A DNA stretch of 56,458 nt from Hyphomonadaceae bacterium (GTDB taxonomy: Bacteria; Pseudomonadota; Alphaproteobacteria; Caulobacterales; Aquidulcibacteraceae). The notes below the pieces were generated by a model, which ran no database searches, had not been told where the DNA came from, and was given only the letters and a program-made list of their open reading frames with translations. The DNA is taken from contig JAKFWO010000002.1 in assembly GCA_021731815.1 (NCBI GenBank), positions 1-56,458 on the forward strand, written 5' to 3'. Position numbers and translations under genes: made by a program. This document shows, piece after piece, positions 36,057 to 45,998 of the stretch. The stretch's first letter is position 1. Each line of letters begins with the position of its first letter.

Positions 36057-37050
36057 GCAGGGCAAATTCCTCCAATGTGCCAGCGCGATCATATGTCAAC
36101 TTGCCGGCAATTTTCCGGGATGACCGGCAAGCGCTCCTTCAGACGAAGGGCAAAAATTATCGCACAAGTCCCCGATACCCAATCCTTGTCTGCGCGCAAA
36201 TGCGCGATGTGGCATCTATAAACGGTGCAGCCTGAGTGGCCTGAATCCCGAACCTTTCGGCTGAAACAGATTTTGGCGCGCGCCAACAATGATGCGCGTG
36301 CGGTCGCGGGCGGGCAGGATCTCTACATCCTGAGTGACGGGTGACCCGGGTGTCGCCCGAACGATCTTCTTCCATTCGGCCCTCACTCATCTGGCACGCT
36401 CCTCCATCCCCGCTCTGTCGCAAACAACAGGAGATATGCAAATCTACCCTTGATTTCGCAGAATCATCCCCACTCGGGAAATCTTGCTCCCGACGTCAGG
36501 GCCCGACATCTCGCGAATGGTCCCTTGCGACCCGGCTTTGTTTTTGGCTTTCAGCCGCCGGTCCCCGCCGTGAGGAAAATCGCCCGCTCGCCTGGACGAC
36601 GCAGATCATCACGTTGCGTTTGTCCAGAACGCACCCAGGGGAAGTGACCGGCCCGCATTCGCGCGCCCGGGCTCAACATTGGCTCATCGCGGCCTCCATT
36701 TCCAGTTTTCCGGCGACGCGCATCCGCCACGCCGGCAGTGGACCCGCCTGGCAGACGGCGGCGATCAATGATCAGGAATTGACGGCATTCGCTCAGCGCA
36801 TGCACTGCTTCACGAGGCGAAGAGAGAGCGGAGACGGCCGATAACGCATCGGTCCGGTTCCGTCATTTGTCCGCCGAGCGAGTTGGGCGGCCCCTGCATG
36901 GACAAAAGGCAAGTTGGATTGCTTCCGATGAACAGCCGACATGTGCCGCCAGATCTTTTCCAGACGATGCCCGCCGGTGGCAGCGCCGCTACCTGGTAGC
37001 AGTCTGGTCGCAGGCCCGGGTTTTGAGCGAGGGGTGCAAACCCCGGAAGC

Positions 37051-37084
37051 CCTTGAAAACACTGGCGCACCCCAAGAGATTCGA
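37051..37084 (-). repeat. Partial duplicate of the tRNA-Arg 3' end (att-like)
   Basis: 31 of 34 bases equal positions 24557-24590, starting with CCTTGAAAACACTGGCGC identical and ending with AGAGATTCGA identical. It covers the tRNA acceptor strand, part of the T-arm and 14 bases outside the gene, in the same orientation. The remainder of a tRNA is absent, so it is a fragment, not a gene. Confidence 0.75.
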
Positions 37085-37277
37085 TTCTGGCCCCCATACT
37101 TAGCCCGGGGTCGGCTGCTCGCTGACCCCCAGTGCGCTAGCAGCAGGTCCAATGCCGCGTGTGCGTCACCGTCCGAGCGCGGCGAACATAAATTCTGTGT
37201 AATTCCAAGGCGTTGGTAGCAATGTGGTAGCAGGTCAATCACGGGTGTCGGTGAAGTTCAAAAAAACCTTTAAAATC

Positions 37278-37353
<76 letters not shown>

Positions 37354-37399
37354 GTTCCGCGCGTATCAGTGCATTTTCGATCCGGCATATGTTTGGACT

Positions 37400-37433
37400 A
37401 AAACCGGATTCCAATTTTTCTGAATGCGCTCTG
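37400..37433. repeat. Intergenic palindrome, family 2, copy 1
   Basis: TAAAACCGGATTCCAATTTT followed by TCTGAATGCGCTCT. It shares AAAACCGGATTCC, TTTTTCTGAA and GCTCT with the better palindrome at 50133-50167. Found downstream of metK and beside tRNA-Lys. Confidence 0.6.
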
Positions 37434-37574
37434 GTCGTCCGAAAGCCTGCGCTTATGGGCCGAACGCGATCCTGCTTCAAGCGCTAATTCAGCCTCGGGG
37501 GATGGAATCTGCGAATGGGCAGGGGAGGACAGCAAGGAAAGGTCGAACAGGACCAGCCACGACCTCCCGCCGGC

Positions 37575-38744
37575 TCAGGCATTGAGCAAATCCCTGAGAC
37601 CGTCCACAAGATCGAGCCGCTCCCACGAAAAGCCGCCATCCGCTTCCGGGGCCCGGCCGAAATGCCCATAGGCGGCGGTGCGGCTATAGATCGGACGATT
37701 GAGTCCCAGATGCTCGCGGATGCCGCGCGGGCTGAGATCGACCATCTCCTGCAAGCGCGTTTCAAGCCGGGCGGCGTCGCAGCGCGGCTCCACCGGATTG
37801 ACATAGAGCGCCAGCGGCCGTGCCACTCCGATCGCATAGGCGATCTGGATCGTGCAGGCCTGCGCGAGACCGGCGGCGACGACATTTTTGGCGAGATAGC
37901 GGCAGGCATAGGCCGCCGAGCGATCGACCTTGGTCGGGTCCTTGCCGGAAAAAGCACCGCCGCCATGGGGGGCTGCACCGCCATAGGTGTCCACGATGAT
38001 CTTGCGTCCGGTCAGGCCGGCATCGCCGTCGGGCCCGCCGATCACGAAATTCCCGGTCGGATTGACGTAGAAATTTTCCTCCTCGCACATGAATCCGGCC
38101 GGCAGCACCTGAAGCACATAGGGGCGAACCAGTTCCCGGACATCTGCGGGCGACAGGCCCTCGCGGTGCTGGGTGGACACCACGATGGATTGGGCCCCTA
38201 CCGGTTTGCCATTTTCATATCGCAACGTCACCTGGCTTTTGGCATCGGGCTCGATGGCACCTTTCAGGGGACCGTTCTTGCGGGCCTCGGCCAGCAATCG
38301 CAGGATCGCATGCGCATATTGAATGGGGGCGGGCATATATTCGGGGGTTTCGTCGGTCGCAAAGCCGAACATGATGCCTTGATCGCCGGCACCTTCGTCC
38401 TTGTTGGCGGACGAATCCACGCCCATGGCGATGTCGGCTGACTGGGCATGGACTACGCAATCCACGCGCGCATCGCGCCAGTGGAAGCCGCTTTGCTCAT
38501 AGCCGATATCGCGGATGGCGGCGCGGGCGGCCTCCATCATGGCCTCGCGGGTGATTTCCGCCGGGCCACGCACTTCGCCCGCCAGGACAACGAGATTGGT
38601 GGTGGTCAGGGTTTCCACGGCCACGCGCGCCACAGGATCGGCGGTCAGGAACAGATCGACGATCGAATCCGAGATGCGGTCCGAAACCTTGTCCGGATGG
38701 CCTTCGGAGACGGATTCGGACGTGAAAACATAGGATTTGCGCAT
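37575..38744 (-). CDS. metK: S-adenosylmethionine synthetase
   Basis: Makes S-adenosylmethionine from ATP and methionine. 389 residues, close to the usual 384-400. Motifs: [18 protein letters not shown] at the N-terminus, [21 protein letters not shown] (methionine/ATP site), [19 protein letters not shown] (P-loop-like) and the C-terminal YGHFGR. Upstream, at 52 bases from the start, is a TATAAA-N6-TTTATA palindrome that may be a repressor site. The gene stands alone on the minus strand. Confidence 0.96.
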   Translation of the reverse strand: MRKSYVFTSESVSEGHPDKVSDRISDSIVDLFLTADPVARVAVETLTTTNLVVLAGEVRGPAEITREAMMEAARAAIRDIGYEQSGFHWRDARVDCVVHAQSADIAMGVDSSANKDEGAGDQGIMFGFATDETPEYMPAPIQYAHAILRLLAEARKNGPLKGAIEPDAKSQVTLRYENGKPVGAQSIVVSTQHREGLSPADVRELVRPYVLQVLPAGFMCEEENFYVNPTGNFVIGGPDGDAGLTGRKIIVDTYGGAAPHGGGAFSGKDPTKVDRSAAYACRYLAKNVVAAGLAQACTIQIAYAIGVARPLALYVNPVEPRCDAARLETRLQEMVDLSPRGIREHLGLNRPIYSRTAAYGHFGRAPEADGGFSWERLDLVDGLRDLLNA

Positions 38745-38795
38745 GATCGGCCTGTGTCGGGGAGGGAAGGGGGCGGAGCCCTTGTCATATTCGCG

Positions 38796-38813
38796 TATAA
38801 ATATCCCTTTATA
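38796..38813 (-). promoter_or_regulatory. Palindromic candidate operator upstream of metK
   Basis: TATAAA (38796-38801), six bases, TTTATA (38808-38813), 52 bases upstream of metK. AT-rich palindromes of this type precede metK/ahcY genes controlled by ArsR-family SahR/SamR-type repressors in alphaproteobacteria; the regulator is not in the window, so the assignment is an inference. Confidence 0.45.
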
Positions 38814-38917
38814 TGATTTTGCAAGTGCCTTTGGCCGATGCCGGCTTTAGCGCGAAATTCCTCGCCCGAAGTCTTGCCGACATTTGTCGGGGACGTCAGG
38901 GTCGTAAAATCAAGGAT

Positions 38918-39730
38918 TCAGCTTCCGAGAATGGGTTCGCGCCCGTGCAGATCCTGAAGATTTCGGGCGTTTTCGCCCAAAATCTTTTTGAACGCCGCGA
39001 TTTGTTCAGCCGAAGCCGTGATCGGCCTGGTCAGCACCGACCAGCGCACACCTTCGGAACAGGGTGGAGTGGTCAGCGAGCCTGAATAGGCGAAATAGGT
39101 CTGGTCATCGGGCAACATTGCCACCGGGTCGAAGGCGGCAGGCTGGGCCTTGTTTTCACCCTGTTCCTTGGGAATGGCTGCCTGGATCTGCGCGATCTGT
39201 GAATTTTCGCTACCTTCGTCGATCAGGGCACCGAGCACGGCCAGTTTGCCGGATTCGCTTTTGTGGACGAAATGCACTTCCATAGGATAGATTTTGCCAT
39301 CGAGCTGATGCTCGCTTGGCGCGTGGAAATGGGCCTGGACGAGCTGATAGACATCCGCTCCGATATTGAGGGTCTGGCCTGGTGCCGCATTGATCTGGAT
39401 CGTGTGGCCATTATTGAAAACTGCCGCTTCGGCCGGGGCGTAGGATCCCACCAGATTGGGCAATTCCACCAGCGCTTCGCTGGCGAGCGCGATGGGTGAT
39501 TGTGCCTTGCCCGCTGCACACACGGCCGCTTCCGGGGATTGGACGGCCCATGACGCCTGTTGGGCATAGCTCCAATGGGCACTGCCATGTCCGCCGGCGG
39601 CGGCGTGGCTGGCATTTGTGGTTCCATGATCGTCGGCAGCCGGGTCACCCGCCGATTTTTTGTCAGCAGAACAGCCGATCAGCAGACATGCTGCGAGACC
39701 CGCAAGAGCCCATTGGCGCAATCCTGGCAT
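38918..39730 (-). CDS. Alpha-type carbonic anhydrase, lipoprotein
   Basis: About 270 residues from ATG 39730, which has GAGGACGAG just upstream; ATG 39742 in frame is an alternative. The N-terminus is a lipoprotein signal, ALAGLAACLLIGC, followed by an Ala/Gly/His-rich linker. The alpha-CA domain includes HWSYAQQ, QSPIAL, the zinc ligands in AHFHAPSEH and VHFVH, and the substrate-site TTPPCSEGVRW. It catalyses CO2 hydration in the periplasm or at the outer membrane. Lipid anchoring is unusual, as most bacterial alpha-CAs are soluble periplasmic enzymes. Confidence 0.92.
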   Translation of the reverse strand: MPGLRQWALAGLAACLLIGCSADKKSAGDPAADDHGTTNASHAAAGGHGSAHWSYAQQASWAVQSPEAAVCAAGKAQSPIALASEALVELPNLVGSYAPAEAAVFNNGHTIQINAAPGQTLNIGADVYQLVQAHFHAPSEHQLDGKIYPMEVHFVHKSESGKLAVLGALIDEGSENSQIAQIQAAIPKEQGENKAQPAAFDPVAMLPDDQTYFAYSGSLTTPPCSEGVRWSVLTRPITASAEQIAAFKKILGENARNLQDLHGREPILGS

Positions 39731-39889
39731 TCTCGTCCTCATTCATGGCTGGCGAAGCATTTCAACCTGTGGGTGAATTTCTGCTCGCACTGATTCGGGG
39801 AAAAGCGCAGCCCGGCAAAGCCGCGCAGGCATCGGAGCCTGGTGCCAAAATTACTCCAAATTTGTTGCGGATCGGTTTATGGCCCGGAC

Positions 39890-40849
39890 ATGGATGCTCC
39901 TCACCCGCGCCGACATTTACTGGCCATTGGCGATCTTGATCCCGTGCAGATCAATCGCCTGTTCGCCCGTGCCGAGGGCTTCATCACGGATGGGGATACC
40001 CGGCCCGATCTGCGTGGCCGCCTTGCCGGGGCAACACTCGTCAATCTGTTTTACGAAAACTCCACCCGCACCCAGAGTTCATTTGAACTGGCGGCGCGGC
40101 GGCTCGGGGCGGATGTCATCAATATGAGCCCGCGGACCTCTTCGGTCGCCAAGGGGGAAACCCTGCTCGATACCGCCGCCACCCTCAATGCCATGGGCCC
40201 CGATCTGCTGGTCATCCGCCATTCGGCGAGCGGCGCTGCCTTGCTGCTGTCGCGGAAAGTCACCTGCTCGGTGATCAATGCCGGGGATGGCCGTCATGAA
40301 CATCCGACGCAAGCCCTGCTCGACGCATTGACCCTGCGCCGGGCTTTCGGAACCATCGAGGGGCTGCGGGTGGCGATTTGCGGCGACATCATCCATTCCC
40401 GCGTGGCGCGTTCAAATGTCGTGCTGCTGACTTTGTTGGGGGCGGAGGTCCGGCTGATCGGTCCTCCGACCCTTGCCCCGAAGGGTGCCGAGGACTGGGG
40501 CGCGCGGGTGTTTCACGACATGCGCGAGGGCCTCAAAGGCGCGAATGTCGTGATGATGCTGCGCCTGCAATCGGAACGGATGGAGGGGGCCTTCATCCCC
40601 TCGCCACGGGAATTCTTTCGCTTTTACGGGCTCGATGCGGAAAAACTCGCCTGGGCGGCACCGGGGGCGAAGGTCATGCATCCGGGGCCGATGAATCGCG
40701 GGGTGGAGATCGAATCGGGCGTCGCCGATCTCGAATCCCGAAGTCTGATTGAAACCCAGGTGCGCACCGGGGTGGCCCTGCGTATGGCAGTGCTCGAGGA
40801 TCTGGCCCGCGGTGATTTGGATGTGAATCTGAAAAGGGAGGGGCGCTGA
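39890..40849 (+). CDS. pyrB: Aspartate carbamoyltransferase
   Basis: Transfers the carbamoyl group to aspartate in pyrimidine synthesis. 319 residues from ATG 39890 (an in-frame ATG lies at 39842). Motifs: [20 protein letters not shown] for carbamoyl phosphate, [15 protein letters not shown], and [12 protein letters not shown] near the C-terminus. The stop overlaps the start of the pyrC homologue (TGATG), so the two are coupled, as in organisms where PyrB forms a complex with a dihydroorotase-like subunit. Confidence 0.96.
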   Translation: MDAPHPRRHLLAIGDLDPVQINRLFARAEGFITDGDTRPDLRGRLAGATLVNLFYENSTRTQSSFELAARRLGADVINMSPRTSSVAKGETLLDTAATLNAMGPDLLVIRHSASGAALLLSRKVTCSVINAGDGRHEHPTQALLDALTLRRAFGTIEGLRVAICGDIIHSRVARSNVVLLTLLGAEVRLIGPPTLAPKGAEDWGARVFHDMREGLKGANVVMMLRLQSERMEGAFIPSPREFFRFYGLDAEKLAWAAPGAKVMHPGPMNRGVEIESGVADLESRSLIETQVRTGVALRMAVLEDLARGDLDVNLKREGR

Positions 40850-42189
40850 TGGCACGCCGGACCCTGTTTCGGAATGCGCGTCTTCTGGACCCCGCGAGCG
40901 GGCGCGATGAGCCCGGTGCGCTCCTGATGGATGGAGATGTGATCGAGGATCTCGGTCCCTCCCTGCTGGCGGAAGCCTTTGGTCCGGATATCGAACAAAC
41001 CGATTGCGAGGGATTGTGCGTTGCACCGGGGCTGATCGATCTGCATGTGGCGACCGGGGAACCGGGAGCCGAGCACAAGGAAACGCTGAAAAGCGCCGGG
41101 CGCGCGGCGGCGGCGGGCGGGGTGACAACGCTGGTCGTTTCCCCCGACACCGATCCCCCGATCGATGCGCGCGCCATTGTCGATTTCGTGCTGCGCCGTG
41201 CGCGCGATGCCAGCCTCGTGCGCATCTATCCGGCCGGGGCCCTCACACGGGGCCTCGCGGGCGAAAGGATCGCCGAAATCGGCCTGATGCGGGAAGCCGG
41301 TGCCGTTTTGTTCTCGAATGGCGGGCGCACGATCGCCAATTCCGCGACCCTGCGCCGCGCCATGCTGTATGCCGGCGGATTCGGGGCCGGCGGATTTGGG
41401 GCACCGGTAATGCACCGCCCGCTCGATCCCTTTCTCGGCGGCGGGGTGATGAATGCGGGGCATTTTGCCGATCGGCTCGGCCTGCCGGGCGTGCCGGCCG
41501 CGGCCGAATCGATCGGCGTGTTCCGCGATCTCCGGCTGGCGGAGGCGACCGGCGCGCATTTCCTGCTCGACCAGATCTCGGCGGCCGAGAGCCTGCCGTT
41601 GATCGCGGCAGCAAAAGCGCGCGGGATCGATGCGGGGGCGAGTGTGTCGGCCGCCCATCTCGCGCTCAATGAGCTTGATATCGGCGAATATCGCACCTTT
41701 GCGCGGCTCTCGCCGCCATTGCGGACGGAGGAGGATCGCCAGGCGCTGGTCGCCGCCTTGCGCGAGGGGGTGATCGATATCGTGACCTCAGGCCATGATC
41801 CGCGCCCGACCGAGGAAAAGCGCCTGCCTTTCGAGGAAGCTTCGGCCGGTGGCGTGGGGCTTGAAACCCTGTTGCCGACCCTGCTGACTTTGGTGGCGGA
41901 AGGGCGCATCCCGCTTTTGCGCGCGCTCTTTACTGTGACGGCGGCCCCGGCGGTGTTTCTTGGCCTGCCCCAGGGTCGGCTGGCGCGCGGGGCACCCGCC
42001 GATTGCGTGATCTTCGATCCGCTCGCGCCATGGCGGTTGAATGCCGAGAATTTGCGCTCGAAATCGCGGAATTCGCCATTTGATGGACGCCTGTTTCAGG
42101 GCATGGTCGCCCGCACGCTGGTCGGCGGCCGGATCGTCTTCGATTCCGGGCGTCTGCCGGCTTCCGGGACAGTGGAGAAAGAGCGATGA
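40849..42189 (+). CDS. pyrC: Dihydroorotase-like protein, metal site altered (PyrC/PyrX type)
   Basis: 446-residue amidohydrolase-fold homologue of class I dihydroorotase. The N-terminal metal motif, normally D-x-H-V-H-x-R-E-P-G, reads [12 protein letters not shown]: the second His is Ala68 and the Arg is Thr-Gly. The C-terminal metal Asp region reads [12 protein letters not shown] in place of TDHAPH. Other blocks ([52 protein letters not shown]) fit. Loss of the HxH pair suggests a structural or low-activity subunit like PyrX/PyrC', needed to assemble PyrB; a separate active dihydroorotase may exist elsewhere. ATG 40849 overlaps the pyrB stop, and the stop overlaps the pterin dehydratase start (ATGA). 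Confidence 0.85.
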   Translation: MARRTLFRNARLLDPASGRDEPGALLMDGDVIEDLGPSLLAEAFGPDIEQTDCEGLCVAPGLIDLHVATGEPGAEHKETLKSAGRAAAAGGVTTLVVSPDTDPPIDARAIVDFVLRRARDASLVRIYPAGALTRGLAGERIAEIGLMREAGAVLFSNGGRTIANSATLRRAMLYAGGFGAGGFGAPVMHRPLDPFLGGGVMNAGHFADRLGLPGVPAAAESIGVFRDLRLAEATGAHFLLDQISAAESLPLIAAAKARGIDAGASVSAAHLALNELDIGEYRTFARLSPPLRTEEDRQALVAALREGVIDIVTSGHDPRPTEEKRLPFEEASAGGVGLETLLPTLLTLVAEGRIPLLRALFTVTAAPAVFLGLPQGRLARGAPADCVIFDPLAPWRLNAENLRSKSRNSPFDGRLFQGMVARTLVGGRIVFDSGRLPASGTVEKER

Positions 42190-42494
42190 CCCCTCAGGGC
42201 CAGCGGATTTCGGTCGAGGACATGCTGGCGCGCCATCCCTTGTGGCAGCGCGCCCCTGGCGATCGTGAAGCTATGGAGCGCCGGTTCAAATTCGCTGATT
42301 TCAGCACCGCCTTTGCTTTTATGACCCGCGGGGCCCTCCGGGCCGAGCAAATGAACCACCATCCTGAATGGTTCAATGTCTATAATCAGGTCGATGTTCT
42401 GCTTACCACCCATGATGCCGGCGGGCTGACGGCGCTGGACGATCAGTTGGCGGGCGCGCTCGACTTCTATGCGCTGTCACTGGGCGGAAGCTGA
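42186..42494 (+). CDS. phhB: Pterin-4a-carbinolamine dehydratase
   Basis: 102-residue protein that dehydrates 4a-hydroxytetrahydrobiopterin and can recycle the pterin cofactor of aromatic hydroxylases. Signature [17 protein letters not shown], then [26 protein letters not shown], with the catalytic His pair in NHHPEW. It overlaps the upstream gene by four bases, so it is part of the pyrB operon, although the pathway link is not obvious. Confidence 0.9.
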   Translation: MTPQGQRISVEDMLARHPLWQRAPGDREAMERRFKFADFSTAFAFMTRGALRAEQMNHHPEWFNVYNQVDVLLTTHDAGGLTALDDQLAGALDFYALSLGGS

Positions 42495-42574
42495 CGGATC
42501 ATTTCCCTCGGATTCCGGGATTGACGACTGAATCCATGACAGCTTCCCGGCGACGGGTCATTGATGGGCGGAAT

Positions 42575-43471
42575 TCACCGGGTCGCAGGCATGGTGATGA
42601 ATTTCTCCTTTGCCGGCAATTTTCCGTTCCTGATCCAGTCGGCAGTGATGTCGAACACGCCGGCGGAAAATGCTGAATTCTCCCCGTCGGCCGTTTTCAG
42701 TCGTTCCACCAGGCCGTGATCGGCCCCCGGAAACACAATGACCGCAAGGTTTGGGCGCGAGCCCTGGATCTCCCGCAAAATCCTCCGGGTCTCCGCATTC
42801 GGGGCCTGCCGGTCCGCTCCGGCGAGCAGCCAAAGCTGGCGGGCCTTGATTGCTTCGATGACCGGACGCGGTTCGTAACTGAAATCAAGGCCCTGGGCGG
42901 CGGCGGGGCCGATTGCGCGGATTTGTTCCGTCGTGAATTGCAGGAATAATCCGGTATAAGAGCGGGGTTGGATCGCCTTCATCCATGGTGCATTGGCGTG
43001 TTTCGCCTTGAATGTATCCAGTTCCGAAAAGCCCTCGCGCATTTCGGTCCGGACGATGTTTTCGGTGATATTGGCCAGTTCGCGTGCGGCGAGGATTTCG
43101 GCCTCACCAAATCCTCCGGCCCGGACCTGTTGTTCGACCAGCGCCTTGTCCTGCGCAATGGGCCCGTCTGCCAAAGCAAACGCAGGAATGACAAAATCCA
43201 CCGGAACCAGCGTCGCGACAATGGGTGCGACCCAGCCACCCTGGCTTCCGCCAATCACCCCGACGCGCCGGATGCGCGGCGCAAGACGTCGGGCCTCCGC
43301 GATGGCGGCGGCGGTATCGCGGGCGCGGGCATAAAAGTCTGATGTTGGGGTGCCAGCGGAAGCACCCGTCCCGCGCTTGTCGAAGACAAAAACCGCGATT
43401 CCGCGCCGTGCGAGTGCATTTCGCGTCCTTCTGGTGACAAAAGCTGCCGGGACAACCCGGCCCGGGCGCAC
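42575..43471 (-). pseudogene. Alpha/beta hydrolase, N-terminally truncated
   Basis: 298 codons from GTG 43471. The remaining part has VFDKRGTGAS, the nucleophile elbow GVIGGSQGGW, and a C-terminal FPGADHGLVE with the catalytic His. In its family (serine hydrolases of the COG1073 type), a strand, the HGSG oxyanion motif and usually an exported N-terminal region precede NALARRGIAVFVFDK; here these are missing. The reading frame starts 71 bases from the end of fumC and reaches a stop 15 codons upstream of the GTG, so the 5' part is gone. It is probably non-functional, though a short product could be made. Confidence 0.65.
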
Positions 43472-43542
43472 AGCGCTGATTGTCGATTTGGCATCGAATC
43501 GTCTGTTCCGATCAGACTAAACCTGCTGGACCGGAAATTCCC

Positions 43543-45009
43543 TCAGCCCGGCGCGATCATGTTTTCCGGCCGGACGATCGCGTCGAAATCCTCGGCCGGA
43601 ATGCCGTCGGCGATGGCTTCCTCGCGCAGATTTGTCCCGTGCTTATGGGCGTTTTTGGCAATTTTCGCCGCCCGGTCATAGCCATATTTGGGAGCAAGCG
43701 CGGTGACCAGCATCAGGGAATTGCGCAGGCCCGCTTCAATATTGTCGCGGCGTGGCTCGATACCAATCACGCAATTATCCGTGAAACTCACGGCCGAATC
43801 GGCCAGCAAGCGCACCGATTGCAGGAAATTATAGGCCATCACCGGATTGAACACATTGAGTTCGAAATGACCCTGGCTGCCGGCAAAGGTCAGCGCCGAA
43901 TGGTTTCCGAATACCTGAACGCAGACCATGGTCAGCGCTTCGCATTGGGTGGGATTGACCTTGCCCGGCATGATCGAGCTGCCCGGCTCGTTTTCCGGCA
44001 GGGCCAGTTCGCCGAGCCCTGCCCGCGGACCCGAGCCGAGAAAGCGGATATCATTGGCGATCTTGAACAGGCTCGCCGCCACCGTATTGAGCGCGCCATG
44101 CGCAAACACCATGGCGTCATGGGCGGCCAGCGCCTCGAATTTGTTGGGGGCGGTGACGAAGGGCAGGCCGGTAATCGCCGCGATACGTTCGGCCACGGCT
44201 TCGGCAAAGCCCTTGGGCGCATTGAGCCCGGTGCCGACCGCAGTGCCGCCCTGGGCGAGCTCCATCAGCATTGGCAGGCTCATTTCGATCCGCTTGAGCC
44301 CGTTATCGATTTGCCGGACATAGCCGGAGAACTCCTGGCCCAGCGTCAGCGGCGTTGCGTCCTGGGTATGGGTGCGACCGATCTTGATGATCCCCTTCCA
44401 CGCCTCGGCCTTGTCATTGAGCGCATTGCGCAGGGTCTGGAGTGCCGGCAGGAGGCGGTGGTGGATTTCCTCGGCGCAGGCCACATGCATGGCGGTGGGA
44501 TAGGTGTCGTTCGAGCTCTGGCTCATATTGACATGGTCATTGGGGTGCACGGGCTGTTTCGAGCCCATCACCCCGCCGAGCATCTCGATGGCGCGGTTGG
44601 AGATCACCTCATTGGCATTCATGTTGGATTGCGTGCCCGAGCCCGTCTGCCAGACGACCAGCGGGAAATGATCGTCGAGCTTGCCCTCGATAACTTCCTG
44701 GGCGGCGCGGATGATGGTTTGGCCAACGGCCGGGTCCAGCCGGCCGAGCGCCATATTGGCTTCCGCCGCCGCCCGCTTGACGATGCCCAGCGCGCGAATG
44801 ACCGGGGCGGGCTGCCGCTCGGTCCCGATTTTGAAATTTCCAAGGCTGCGCTGGGCCTGTGCGCCCCAATAGCGGTCGGTTCGCACACGGATGGGGCCGA
44901 AGCTGTCGGTCTCCTCGCGCGTGGCCGGGGAATCGGAGGGAGGCGCGGTCGGCATGTGGTCGGGCATGGTCATTCGGGGGCAGGAAGCGGGAACAGAAGG
45001 GGCATTCAT
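43543..45009 (-). CDS. fumC: Fumarate hydratase class II
   Basis: Converts fumarate to malate in the TCA cycle without an iron-sulfur cluster. 488 residues, slightly longer than usual (about 465) because of a Pro/Thr-rich start; an ATG at 44973 in frame would give a more normal N-terminus. Motifs: [40 protein letters not shown], the signature [16 protein letters not shown], and [13 protein letters not shown]. Confidence 0.95.
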   Translation of the reverse strand: MNAPSVPASCPRMTMPDHMPTAPPSDSPATREETDSFGPIRVRTDRYWGAQAQRSLGNFKIGTERQPAPVIRALGIVKRAAAEANMALGRLDPAVGQTIIRAAQEVIEGKLDDHFPLVVWQTGSGTQSNMNANEVISNRAIEMLGGVMGSKQPVHPNDHVNMSQSSNDTYPTAMHVACAEEIHHRLLPALQTLRNALNDKAEAWKGIIKIGRTHTQDATPLTLGQEFSGYVRQIDNGLKRIEMSLPMLMELAQGGTAVGTGLNAPKGFAEAVAERIAAITGLPFVTAPNKFEALAAHDAMVFAHGALNTVAASLFKIANDIRFLGSGPRAGLGELALPENEPGSSIMPGKVNPTQCEALTMVCVQVFGNHSALTFAGSQGHFELNVFNPVMAYNFLQSVRLLADSAVSFTDNCVIGIEPRRDNIEAGLRNSLMLVTALAPKYGYDRAAKIAKNAHKHGTNLREEAIADGIPAEDFDAIVRPENMIAPG

Positions 45010-45074
45010 CTAGCGCGCGTATGCGCATGCCGCAACCAGATCCAGCCGGTCAAATCCCTGCCGATGTCAAATTC

Positions 45075-45419
45075 TCACCGAAACGAAACCTCACGCCAGA
45101 TGGAAGCAGCCGCATCGAAGCGCATGACAAGGGTTCGAGTCCCATCCATCACACGGGTCGCTGCGACCGAATAGCCATTGCCTGGTCCGGCTTCAAAATT
45201 CACGCGGCGGGTCGACGTACCGCCGGTGATGGTCAACATTTGCCCGTCAACATATTGCGCGGTCGCGAGCACCGCCGTGGCCGTCGAACCCAGATTGACT
45301 CCGAGAAATTCCGACCTCGGCACCTTCGCCCTTCCGGTCGTCTGTGTGGTGATGCTGGTATAGGAATTGCCGGAAAAAAACGGCTGGAAGCCGACAAAGC
45401 TGCCACTGGAATATGGCAT
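45075..45419 (-). CDS. Small hypothetical protein
   Basis: 114 residues with no family I recognise. It is Thr/Ser/Gly/Val-rich with alternating hydrophobics (FLGVNLGSTATAVLATAQYV, TLVMRFDAAASIWREVSF), which predicts a beta-strand-rich domain. The ending IWREVSF resembles the close of beta-rich phage or appendage modules, but that is weak. It has no signal peptide. Its composition differs from shadow frames, which supports it as coding, as does its 65-base distance from fumC on the same strand. Confidence 0.5.
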   Translation of the reverse strand: MPYSSGSFVGFQPFFSGNSYTSITTQTTGRAKVPRSEFLGVNLGSTATAVLATAQYVDGQMLTITGGTSTRRVNFEAGPGNGYSVAATRVMDGTRTLVMRFDAAASIWREVSFR

Positions 45420-45998
45420 TGGCAGTTCACGACCGGGCGATGCGCTTCGGTCAGGGCGGGGAATTGCGTCCGGTGATCGGGATCCGCGGTCGCTTCAAAT
45501 CGCGGTGAAGCGGAATTTCTGTGCCGCCCGACAAACGCGACCGATTTTGATTCGACGAAGCGATTTAAGGACAGGATCGGGCGGAGCGGTCGCCCGCGTG
45601 CCCACAATTTGGCCACTGTCGGGGAAAGGCTTGCCCATCGGCGTCAGGACGACAAGGCAGCGATTTCGCCGGGCGCAATCGGCGGAACCCCCCGCGGTTG
45701 CTTGTGGCGAATCGCCACGCAAATCCCAGGCCGGCGTGGCGAAAAACGTCGGATGATTTCGGCCCGGGAACGGCGAAAATACGCTGGCCCAAAAGCGCTG
45801 GCCCAAAAGCGCTGGCGACCGAAGGAGACGTTTCAAATGATTCCCCGAAACTGCACCGGGGCGTCTGAAGAAGCGGGCGCACCTCGCTCCGAATAATCGC
45901 GCGAGCCCGGGACACGATTGTGACATCCTGAGGGGACAGGTCTCGGGCACCGGCTGGCCCGCCAGAGATATTTTCCGCCCGCAGTACACGACGAAAGA
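45420..45998. other. Intergenic region without convincing genes
   Basis: 579 bases in which frames are short and lack motifs. Contains the 14-bp tandem repeat listed below. Confidence 0.5.
45783..45816. repeat. 14-bp tandem repeat (2.4 units)
   Basis: Unit GCTGGCCCAAAAGC at 45783-45796 and 45797-45810, with a partial third, GCTGGC, at 45811-45816. Confidence 0.85.

Larger units (their letters stand above)
35834..37277. other. 1.4-kb stretch without convincing genes
   Basis: Frames here are short, Arg/Ser/Pro-rich and lack family motifs. A 39-codon frame, GTG 36225 to stop 36344, encodes TFRLKQILARANNDARAVAGG and could be a remnant of a gene end. A long hairpin lies at 36013-36056, and a copy of the tRNA-Arg 3' end at 37051-37084. 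The sequence looks like decayed accessory DNA ahead of tRNA-Lys. Confidence 0.6.

Noticed and set aside
36341-36844. 167-codon frame in the geneless stretch
   Set aside because: Arg/Ser/Pro-rich, no motif, no ribosome site and comparable frames on the opposite strand; not supported as a gene.
24557-37084. A 12.5-kb integrated element bounded by the tRNA-Arg end repeats
   Set aside because: The interval holds yajC, secD, secF, ugd and mscL and no integrase, so it cannot be a simple mobile element; only the short debris at 23.4-24.3 kb is treated as mobile.
38745-38917. SAM riboswitch upstream of metK
   Set aside because: I could not find the conserved core of SAM-I, SAM-II or SAM/SAH types in this 173-base gap; only the palindrome is supported. 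A covariance-model search would settle it.
43480-45174. 564-codon plus-strand frame opposite fumC
   Set aside because: Shadow of fumC, which has the complete fumarase signature.
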